Assembly (NCBI RefSeq): GCF_003287455.1
Contig: NZ_PRLC01000003.1
Span: 124,001-188,000 of the forward strand
Direction of reading: 5' to 3'
DNA from: Faecalibacterium hattorii
GTDB taxonomy: Bacteria; Bacillota; Clostridia; Oscillospirales; Ruminococcaceae
DNA: 64,000 nt
In this document: positions 6,840 to 14,609 of the stretch, in pieces
How the letters are laid out: each line of letters opens with the position of its first letter
Numbering within the stretch: position 1 is the stretch's first letter
Program-made: the position numbers and the translations under genes
The notes under the pieces: generated by a model
The model's database searches: none
What the model saw: the letters and a program-made list of their open reading frames with translations, nothing else
What the model was told of the DNA's origin: nothing

Positions 6840-8879
6840 TTATGGCATTTCAATAATGAACTTTGCTCCAGAGGGTGTTGCATTCTCCGCACAAATGGTT
6901 CCCTTCATTTTTTTGATAACCGTCTTAATATTGTATAAGCCGATTCCTGTTCCACCTGTGTTGCTGAACCCGAAATCAAATATTTCATTTAAATCTACTG
7001 CTCCAAAGCCATCACCATCATCCCATAATTCAATATAGGCTTTCCCCGAAATATCTTCCATCGATAAATTAAAGTTTCTGGCATGGCTTTTTTGTGAATT
7101 AGACAAAAAATTGTCCAAAACAAGAGAAATGTTTTGCGGTTGAAATTTAATTATATGCTGGCCGGAAGTTTCAACAGAAATGTGAATATTGAAATACTGC
7201 TGTTGGAGAACATTCATTAAGTATTCCCGACAAAAAGCAAACAAGTCCTCCTTAATTGAAGCATCTTCAATATTAAATTTAGCAATTGCGCTATATTTCA
7301 ATGAACTTAAAATTTTATCTGTGGCAACCGAGATTGCGCCGAGTTCTCTATAATTTTCAATTCCTATTTTTCTAGCCAAAGTTGTTACACTGTTCCTTAT
7401 CGTTAGGGCGTTCGTCTTTACCAAGTGAGTTTTTGCCGAGAATGTTTTTTGGTCTTCCGTAATCGCGCTAAAAATAGTATAGCTTTGGGCTTTATATTTT
7501 TGAATATTATCAGAAGCGACTTCCAATTTTTTTTCGGTGACACGATTCTTTATCTCTAACTCTTGGCGTGCCGCTTCGGCTGCTTTAAGCGCAGCCTCAT
7601 GCTCTTTTTTTATTTTATCTTCTTCTTCACGAATCTCCTGTCCAACTTTCACACGCTGCACAATCAAAGTGGAAACAATCGGCTTTACCAAACTAATTAA
7701 CAAGGCAACACGTTCATCATCTTCAGCAAACCCCTGTCGATTAGATGTCGCAATATCTCCCAAAGAATTATCGTCTAGTACATCAAAATTGATTTCGCCT
7801 TCTATATAATTCGAAAATGCCTGTGTGTTTTTCAAATACGGCATAAAATCTTCGACAGCAAGTTTTTTTCTCACATAAAGTCTTAATTGTGTGGATTTAT
7901 ATGCCTTATTTTTCAAAAATAATGGATCATTAACTTGTGCATCATCTTTTTTTATGCTGGCATGAATTCCAATCCATCCGGTCAAGCTATACGGAATTTC
8001 TTTTTCCGAAAGAGAACCATCCTCTTTAACAAAATGTCGTGTTCCACTGGTGTTATAGGCTGATTCATCAATAATAACAGTATGTCTTGGTTTTCTTCGA
8101 ACAGTGTCATCCGCAGATGGAAAATAAACGCTTTCGGCTATTCGACTTTTTATATTCGATTCGCTGTTGTCAAAAAGAGCATAGAAATTCCGAAATGCAA
8201 TATTTTTTGCTACTTCTTGAAATCCAATTGGCGTATTTTTTTGATACCTAACAGCTAATTCGATTTTTCCGGATATAGAATCCAGAACATAATAATCCGA
8301 AAGTCTAGCCTTTAGCCCTTCAATTGACTGAATTCCAATGTTTGTCAGGTCAACATTTTTAAGCTTTATCATCGTTCCAGAAGTAAGCTTATCCCAGTAT
8401 TCTGCTGACAAAACTTCAACTTGAGAAAGATTAACTCTATTTAACGATGGTATCTCAGACTCGCGCTCGTTGCTCATATCAAAATACCATGCGGATTCTT
8501 GTCCGGCAGATTTTGATATAAGATAATATTTACTAGATAAATATAAAGCTGCGAGTTTTCCGATTCCCTTTCGCCCCATAACTTTGTTCTTTGAAACTTC
8601 ATCTAGCGAAAGGTCTTCTCGTTTGTTTTTTCCAATTAAAACATATTTTTCTGCAAGATCTGAATATGTCATTCCTGTACCATTATCGAAAATTTCTATC
8701 TCAGAGTTTTTCTTGTCACTCATGTCGATAAAAATTCGTACACAGGTTGCCTTAGCATCAAGTCCATTAGCAACAAGCTCCGCTATTGCTGTCCATGGAT
8801 TTGAGTATAATCCCTTGCCTAACAGTTTAAGTGCAAAGTACGAGAAATTGAAAAAGATTTTATCATTGGTATTGTCCAT
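6840..8879 (-). CDS. double-GHKL ATPase / sensor-kinase-like protein
   Basis: 679 residues with two GHKL ATP-binding modules. The N-terminal one resembles MutL/MORC/Hsp90: ELVANGLDA (34-42, Mg-binding N38), DNGTGM (65-70) and GRKGIGKLA (102-110). A long middle region (about 120-410) is followed by a charged coiled coil (EEDKIKKEHEAALKAAEAAR, about 420-460). The C-terminal module is histidine-kinase-like: LVLDNFLSNSQ (N box), DDGDGFG (620-626) and GGTGIGLYN (642-650). Candidate phosphoacceptor histidines lie before it (for example SAKTHLVK) but no textbook H-box is evident. The next gene is a receiver, so phosphotransfer is plausible. Ten bases separate it from the upstream methylase. AT-rich compared with the flanking chromosome. 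Confidence 0.78.
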   Translation of the reverse strand: MDNTNDKIFFNFSYFALKLLGKGLYSNPWTAIAELVANGLDAKATCVRIFIDMSDKKNSEIEIFDNGTGMTYSDLAEKYVLIGKNKREDLSLDEVSKNKVMGRKGIGKLAALYLSSKYYLISKSAGQESAWYFDMSNERESEIPSLNRVNLSQVEVLSAEYWDKLTSGTMIKLKNVDLTNIGIQSIEGLKARLSDYYVLDSISGKIELAVRYQKNTPIGFQEVAKNIAFRNFYALFDNSESNIKSRIAESVYFPSADDTVRRKPRHTVIIDESAYNTSGTRHFVKEDGSLSEKEIPYSLTGWIGIHASIKKDDAQVNDPLFLKNKAYKSTQLRLYVRKKLAVEDFMPYLKNTQAFSNYIEGEINFDVLDDNSLGDIATSNRQGFAEDDERVALLISLVKPIVSTLIVQRVKVGQEIREEEDKIKKEHEAALKAAEAARQELEIKNRVTEKKLEVASDNIQKYKAQSYTIFSAITEDQKTFSAKTHLVKTNALTIRNSVTTLARKIGIENYRELGAISVATDKILSSLKYSAIAKFNIEDASIKEDLFAFCREYLMNVLQQQYFNIHISVETSGQHIIKFQPQNISLVLDNFLSNSQKSHARNFNLSMEDISGKAYIELWDDGDGFGAVDLNEIFDFGFSNTGGTGIGLYNIKTVIKKMKGTICAENATPSGAKFIIEMP

Positions 8880-8889
8880 TGATTTTACC

Positions 8890-10116
8890 TCATTTCAGAG
8901 TTTTCTCAAATTGTGATGCTAGTCGTAAAGCCAGCAATGGAGGAACAGCATTCCCGATTTGTGTACAAACATCCGATTTGAATCCCTCAAACTTGTACCA
9001 ATCTGGGAATGATTGTATTCTCGCTCCTTCGCGTGGAGTTAATGCACGATTTTGGCTATAATGAATACATCTCAAACTAGAAACAGTTGTCAAATTGTTG
9101 GTTATCGTAGGTGATGGTTGATCCGCTATTAAACGTCCATAAGTATTCGCATAGCCAGATGTTAGCCTATAAGATTTATCGATTTTACCAGAATCAACCA
9201 ATGCATTAAATTCATTTTTTCCTTCGCCCTGCTTCACATGTTGTATAACAGCTCTGATTTTTTCACTATAACACCCACAGAAGTGTTGCGTTAGTTCATT
9301 TGACCCATGTCGCATGAGTTCTTGATACTTATTCTGTGGTAGCTGCTGATAAGAACTTATGCTTTGTCCTTCTAAAACTTCTGGAAGATCGGATATTGCA
9401 TCCTTTATAGTAAGGTGCGCAGACTTTTCTTTTGGAGGACAGTTCCATTTTAAATTCAAGTCGTTTCGGATGCCTACAATGAAGACCCTTTCTCTATTTT
9501 CAGGAACTCCATAGTCCATAGCATTCAATCGTTCCGTCCAAATGTTATAGCCCAAACCATTTCCAAGATTTGAAAACTGATCATTTAAAATCTCCATAAC
9601 AGATTTACCATAATGATCTATAACAGGCTTTTTTCGCGGCGTTAACGACTCTCTGCCCTCAACATCTTTTAATTCATACAAGATATTTCCAGCTGCATCT
9701 CTTTTATAGAATATTTCTCTCATCGATAAAATGCCTCGGACATTTTCAAACAAGAACATTTTTGGACGAGCAATTTTTAACACTCTCAAATATTCCGTAT
9801 ACAGTTGTGCTTTTTCGTCGTAATTTCGTTGTCCAACGGTACTAAAAGACTGGCATGGTGGTCCACCAATTATCAAATCAACTGGTTCCGATCCAATCCA
9901 TTTTCTTATGTCACTTTCTTTCAAGGACTTTATATCGCAGTTTTTCATAGGAATATCAGGATAATTTTCAGAGTATGCTTTAGCTGCAAACGGATTGTAT
10001 TCATTTGCAAAAACGAATTGATTTTTTCGATTCCTGACAAAATGGTCTTTGTATTTTCTATAATAAAATCCAAATGTTAGTCCTCCAACTCCAGAGAACA
10101 GGTCAATTATTCTCAT
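8890..10116 (-). CDS. DNA (cytosine-5) methyltransferase
   Basis: 408 residues from MRIIDLFSGVGG (AAAGGA upstream; a TTG at 10,146 could add ten residues). All main C5-methylase motifs are visible: I FSGVGG (7-12), IV GGPPCQSF with catalytic C88, VI ENVRG (E124), VIII PENRERVFIVG, IX/X RALTPREGARIQSFP and QIGNAVPP. It should methylate cytosine in a specific DNA site. It heads a three-gene operon with the GHKL protein and receiver-HEPN protein, and no partner endonuclease of a standard type II system is visible. Its role may be self-marking for that operon. AT-rich, apparently acquired. Confidence 0.93.
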   Translation of the reverse strand: MRIIDLFSGVGGLTFGFYYRKYKDHFVRNRKNQFVFANEYNPFAAKAYSENYPDIPMKNCDIKSLKESDIRKWIGSEPVDLIIGGPPCQSFSTVGQRNYDEKAQLYTEYLRVLKIARPKMFLFENVRGILSMREIFYKRDAAGNILYELKDVEGRESLTPRKKPVIDHYGKSVMEILNDQFSNLGNGLGYNIWTERLNAMDYGVPENRERVFIVGIRNDLNLKWNCPPKEKSAHLTIKDAISDLPEVLEGQSISSYQQLPQNKYQELMRHGSNELTQHFCGCYSEKIRAVIQHVKQGEGKNEFNALVDSGKIDKSYRLTSGYANTYGRLIADQPSPTITNNLTTVSSLRCIHYSQNRALTPREGARIQSFPDWYKFEGFKSDVCTQIGNAVPPLLALRLASQFEKTLK

Positions 10117-10330
10117 TTTCAAAAATATCCTTTGCAATAATTTCAAAAAGTGAACATTTAAGATTTCTCTAAAAGTTGGGCAAAAGAATAATATACACTC
10201 TTTCCGCCAATGCCATTATATCGTCAAAAACCAATTTAGCATTACTTTTACTATGATAATCTCAAAAAACTGTTCTTGTATACCTATATTTTCAATCTTA
10301 AAGCTTGTGACGCTATAAAATCGTTTTTTA

Positions 10331-12955
10331 TCACAACGCCCTCAACAGCGTCAAAAACTCATCAAAGCGATATGCACCCTCCATCTGCAAGTCTTTGTTC
10401 TGGAACACCATATAATAGCGGTATGCCTGCTTGCCAGCGGCATCCTGCCATGCACGACCCAGACGAATTTTTTCTCTGGACTCTGCATTTTCCAGCTGGT
10501 CGCCTTTGGTTTCAATCAGAATAATCTTTCCGCTGGTCGTGCGAACGATAAAATCCGGGTAATGGTTGCGGAATCCGTTCAAACAGAACGAAAACTTGTT
10601 ACGCTCCGGGTTGCGATGCCACCAGCGGATATTGTCCATGTTGGTCATTGCCAGAGCCATTTTATATTCCAGACCATCCATCTTGCCCTCGGTCTGGTAC
10701 AGGCTCTTGCTCATTGAAGAAGTGCTATCCGGGAGGGTGATATACTCCGTCAACTGAAAGCGGGGTTCACATACGATTTTCTCCGTTTCCAGCCACTTGT
10801 AGAAGTTTTCTCGTGCAGTTTCCTCTTGAAGCTGCATGACGTATGCACGAATTTTTGCTGCAAAGTTAACAGGCATCCGTTCCAGCGCGTCCAGCTCTTC
10901 GCGGTTCATATTATCCACGATACCATCGACATAACGCCGCAGTTCATTATCATCCACCGCGTTCATCTTGCAAAGGCTCTTGTGGATAATATCCTTGCAG
11001 ATACGCAGTTTATCCTCGCCCGGAAGCAGTGGAAACTGCCTGTTCATGTACTGCTGATAATCATCTTTCAGCTTGGAGATACGCGGTGTCGTGGTATCGC
11101 GGTCTTCCAAATCGACCTGCGCCAAATCGTCGTCCAGATGGCCGAAGTCGATTGCGCTGGGTTTTCCTTTCAGAGAAAAATCCAAAAGCAGCTGGGCTTT
11201 ATCCAGCTCCGTTTTCCCTTCCGGATCTAAAAGGCTTGGCAACGTTTTTAAGTAGAATTTCGGCAATTTAAGGGTGCGCACATCTTCCAGAAATTCTGGA
11301 TTTACATGGGAAACATCCACTTTGTCCTGCACCTCCAGCGGCAAATCGCTCAACGGGTCATTCTGGTGCTGCTGCATAGCAACATCAAAATCGTTCTGTT
11401 CCTTTTCAGAGCGGTCAAAAATATTCTGCACCGAGGGAGAAACACTTGCCTTTGCCAAAGTGTTGCCCAACAGTGTCGGGTCAAAATCCAAAAACTCTTC
11501 TTCCGCCGATGCCGCAGGCATTGCTTCGTTTGTCGGCTGTGCCGGGAAGATGGTCTGCTCCACTTTGGGCAGCGGCTCGACCGGGGCAGCTTCTTCCTGC
11601 ACACGGTAATCGTGGTCCGTGAAGCCTGCGTTATTCAAGCCCTTGACGATGCCGTCCAGCGTACGCTTGAAGTCCGCAGACGAGGTCAGAACATACGAAG
11701 TATTCAGGATCGGAGAAGAATGTTTCCGGGTATAGGGCAGGCGCAGAATACGCCCCACGATTTGCTCCACATCCACCTGACTGGTGCGGTTCGCCAGCGA
11801 AGCAAGGATATACGCAAAGGGGCAGTCCCAACCCTCTTTCAAGGCATTGACTGTAATGATAAAGCGAATCGAACACTTTTCCGACAGCAAGTCCACATTT
11901 TTCAACTCGTTGATTTCCGCCGTCTTGATGGCAATTTGCTCTGCTGGAATGTTGGCAGTAATCAGGCGTTGGCGCAGTTTTTCAAAAGTCGTTGCATTTT
12001 CTGTGCTCTTGGGTTGCGCCTGAAACAGCACGATGGGGCGAATGTAGCTGCCACCCTTTTCGTAGGCATCTTTTGCGTGAATTTCCAGTGTCCGCTGCAT
12101 CTCGATGGCATCATGCAGCACATCCTGCTGGCTGTTGCGGTTCATCACAATGACAGGCAACTTGACCATGTTCTCGCGTTTCAAGTGAATCGCATCCACA
12201 ATGGAGATGATGTTGCTTTCCTTAGTGGGCGTTGCCGTCAGATCCAGCACAAAGCAGGGATTGAAGTTTTGCAGCATCTGCTTGCTCGGGTTACTGCGCG
12301 CATGGTGGCTTTCGTCCACAATGACCAGCGGATGCAGCTGATTAATGACCTGCATCAAGGCGGTCGGGTCGGTATCTTCCAGCGGCATATCAGGTTCGCC
12401 CAGTGCATTTGCCAGCGCAACAAGGCTGCTGTTCTCCTGCTTGGCCTTGAGCCGCTCCTTCTTGCCACGGAACGAATCGTAAGACAGCACCATGATGGAA
12501 AGCTGCTCGTTGACCGTAGAGATATTGAAGTGCTGCCCCATCAAAAGCTGTTCTTTGGTATACACTTCTACACGGCTGCCAAAGGCAACATCAATTTTCT
12601 GGCGGTAAGGATGTGCAGGGTCACGCAATGCAGCCAAGGTTTGGGTCAGGATAGCATCTGACGGAACCAGCCAAACCACTGCACGGCGTTTTACCACACC
12701 CAGTGCGGAGAAAATCGGCTCGATGGCATTTGCAGCCAAAAATGTTTTGCCGCCGCCCGTAGGAACTTTCAGGCAGACATTTGGCACACCAGGCAGAAGA
12801 TTCTGATACTTGGGCATTCCGCCAAATCCGACTTTTACATCTTTCTCCTGCCAGAGCCGAGTATAGGCCGTTTCGATGTTCTTTGTCTGCATCAGGATTT
12901 CCAGATAGCGTTCCAAATCCCGAATGACGGCTTTCTGATATTTTTTCAATTCCAT
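10331..12955 (-). CDS. type III restriction enzyme Res subunit
   Basis: 874 residues. SF2 helicase motor: Walker A VPTGGGKT (64-71), DESH box (214-217), LTATP motif III and a C-terminal VGRILRLPY motif VI. The endonuclease module is at the extreme C-terminus: YPDFIVR (D801) followed by LIETKGD (E815, K817), a PD-(D/E)xK site. It translocates on and cuts DNA lacking the cognate Mod methylation, together with Mod. It is the last gene of the mod - AAA-DUF4435 - res operon. Base composition is more GC-rich than the gene directly upstream. Confidence 0.93.
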   Translation of the reverse strand: MELKKYQKAVIRDLERYLEILMQTKNIETAYTRLWQEKDVKVGFGGMPKYQNLLPGVPNVCLKVPTGGGKTFLAANAIEPIFSALGVVKRRAVVWLVPSDAILTQTLAALRDPAHPYRQKIDVAFGSRVEVYTKEQLLMGQHFNISTVNEQLSIMVLSYDSFRGKKERLKAKQENSSLVALANALGEPDMPLEDTDPTALMQVINQLHPLVIVDESHHARSNPSKQMLQNFNPCFVLDLTATPTKESNIISIVDAIHLKRENMVKLPVIVMNRNSQQDVLHDAIEMQRTLEIHAKDAYEKGGSYIRPIVLFQAQPKSTENATTFEKLRQRLITANIPAEQIAIKTAEINELKNVDLLSEKCSIRFIITVNALKEGWDCPFAYILASLANRTSQVDVEQIVGRILRLPYTRKHSSPILNTSYVLTSSADFKRTLDGIVKGLNNAGFTDHDYRVQEEAAPVEPLPKVEQTIFPAQPTNEAMPAASAEEEFLDFDPTLLGNTLAKASVSPSVQNIFDRSEKEQNDFDVAMQQHQNDPLSDLPLEVQDKVDVSHVNPEFLEDVRTLKLPKFYLKTLPSLLDPEGKTELDKAQLLLDFSLKGKPSAIDFGHLDDDLAQVDLEDRDTTTPRISKLKDDYQQYMNRQFPLLPGEDKLRICKDIIHKSLCKMNAVDDNELRRYVDGIVDNMNREELDALERMPVNFAAKIRAYVMQLQEETARENFYKWLETEKIVCEPRFQLTEYITLPDSTSSMSKSLYQTEGKMDGLEYKMALAMTNMDNIRWWHRNPERNKFSFCLNGFRNHYPDFIVRTTSGKIILIETKGDQLENAESREKIRLGRAWQDAAGKQAYRYYMVFQNKDLQMEGAYRFDEFLTLLRAL

Positions 12956-12958
12956 AAT

Positions 12959-12992
12959 ACGGCTACTCTCTTATCACGGCTACTCTCTTATC
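12959..12992. repeat. 17 bp perfect tandem duplication at the AAA-DUF4435/res junction
   Basis: Two adjacent identical 17 bp units (12959-12975 and 12976-12992) lie between the stop of the AAA-DUF4435 gene and the res ATG and cover the stop codon. They carry the GAGAG that may serve as the res ribosome site. The unit may mark the junction where the AAA gene was inserted. Confidence 0.85.
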
Positions 12993-14595
12993 GTGGAATC
13001 TCAGGTGGCAGATAATTTGAAAGCGCATCTGAAATCTCCCTGCGTAACGCTCCATTCAACAAAACCAGTACTTTATTACAGTATTCTTTGTTTTCAATTT
13101 TTAGGAAATGTCCAATTGAGATTATCAGCCCTTTTTCATTAAACACTCTCAATATCTTTGCGTAATCACCATCATCCAGTACACTTTGAAACCTTGTCTT
13201 TTCCTCATCTCTTACTCTATCGTAGTCAATCGATTCTAACGCAGTGTCTAAGCTATGTTTAAGTTCATCATTATTTTTTGACGACAACTCAATCGATGCT
13301 AATTGATATTTCAAATGCGCAACTGTGCTTTGACAAATCTGCCGCTCTTTTTGACTAGAAAAGCGTGCATGGATGGATTTACTGATTTCATCAAAACACC
13401 TATCAGGATCCATTGCAAACCGCTCCGCCATCAGTCGAATTAATTCTTCCACTAAAAATAGATTTTCAACTTCGGCCACTTCAAGAGTATAAATATTTTC
13501 CTTTTTATATTTTTGAATCTCATAATCGGATCGATAGTCTCTATCAATAAGCCCATATACTTCGCAGTGGTGTAACGAAGGGCAATTGCGGAATGCCTTT
13601 GTCCTTGCAATAACACGTGTACAGCTCCCACAAGCAATCACATAATAATTGGGGTATAAAATAGTGTACAATTGGGTATCATAACTATTTTTCTCACCCT
13701 CGACAAATAATACATTCTTTCGACTTCCTAAAATATCAAAAAGTAATTCCTCTGGAAGGTCATTACTCTCCAATTTTTGAAGTTTCCAATGCTCCCCATT
13801 AAATTCTTTGATCCAGATTTTATCTGCATTTCCATGTGCGGCAGCAAATTGCGTATCATGCGTGATATAAATAAACAAGCAATCCTGTCGATATCTTTCT
13901 AATGCATTCCAGAGTCGATTCATAATAGACCGATTAAGATGCACTTCTGGCTCATCAATAATCAGTGTTTTATTCTGTGGGACACAAAGCACCTGTGCAG
14001 CTAGATAAAGTACGGCTCTTTCGCCATCACTCATTTGAGTAGAACTATATTCAACAGTTTTCCCCTCTTTGTCAAAGTATGCAATAAACTTTGAGTCTAC
14101 AACCTTTAGATTTCTTTGCGGAAAAATTTCATTCCAAATTAAGATCAATTTATCAATTGCTGTTAATGGCGGTTCTGGATAAGATTCCTTATTTGTTGCA
14201 GCTTTACATTCCTGTGCAAATTTATCATTATCATTATTTTTGAGTGCAATAATCGCTGCGAGAACATCATCAAAATCATTTAAAAGTTGCGTAGTAAAAT
14301 TTCCCCATCCCCATCGATATCCTTTATTTCTATCGTGCTTTCCACTTGCATCGTCTGTGCCAAAAAGCACAAAATCCTCGGCCTGAGAATAACTTTTAAG
14401 CGGAATGTTTTCTTTGAAATTAAGATTTCGTTGAGCGCCAATGCGATGGATATTGCTCATGTTCTGTTGCTCAATCCATGCACCAAGCTTGCTCTTTCCT
14501 GACCCGTTCGCACCAATGATGATAACCGAATTCGATGCCGCTTTATTTTCTGTTTTGTTTCCATTTTCATCTGGAAGCCAGTATGTGAAGTCCAT
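12988..14595 (-). CDS. AAA ATPase-DUF4435 fusion (PARIS-like) inside the type III R-M operon
   Basis: 535 residues. ATPase half: Walker A GANGSGKSK (28-36), signature SDGERAVLY (189-197), Walker B LIIDEPEVHL (D214, E215) and switch H246 in YITHDT. The second half begins NVLFVEGEKN (about 295-303) and has YGLIDRDYRS (D351, D353), the Toprim-like DUF4435 pattern. AAA plus DUF4435 is the composition of the anti-phage PARIS system (AriA/AriB), here as one polypeptide. PARIS reacts to phage anti-restriction proteins, which fits its place between mod and res. It starts right after mod with AAGGAG overlapping the mod stop. AT-rich relative to mod and res, so it probably has a separate origin. The PARIS comparison is inference. 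Confidence 0.82.
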   Translation of the reverse strand: MDFTYWLPDENGNKTENKAASNSVIIIGANGSGKSKLGAWIEQQNMSNIHRIGAQRNLNFKENIPLKSYSQAEDFVLFGTDDASGKHDRNKGYRWGWGNFTTQLLNDFDDVLAAIIALKNNDNDKFAQECKAATNKESYPEPPLTAIDKLILIWNEIFPQRNLKVVDSKFIAYFDKEGKTVEYSSTQMSDGERAVLYLAAQVLCVPQNKTLIIDEPEVHLNRSIMNRLWNALERYRQDCLFIYITHDTQFAAAHGNADKIWIKEFNGEHWKLQKLESNDLPEELLFDILGSRKNVLFVEGEKNSYDTQLYTILYPNYYVIACGSCTRVIARTKAFRNCPSLHHCEVYGLIDRDYRSDYEIQKYKKENIYTLEVAEVENLFLVEELIRLMAERFAMDPDRCFDEISKSIHARFSSQKERQICQSTVAHLKYQLASIELSSKNNDELKHSLDTALESIDYDRVRDEEKTRFQSVLDDGDYAKILRVFNEKGLIISIGHFLKIENKEYCNKVLVLLNGALRREISDALSNYLPPEIPR

Positions 14596-14609
14596 AATCT
14601 TTTTTCTCC

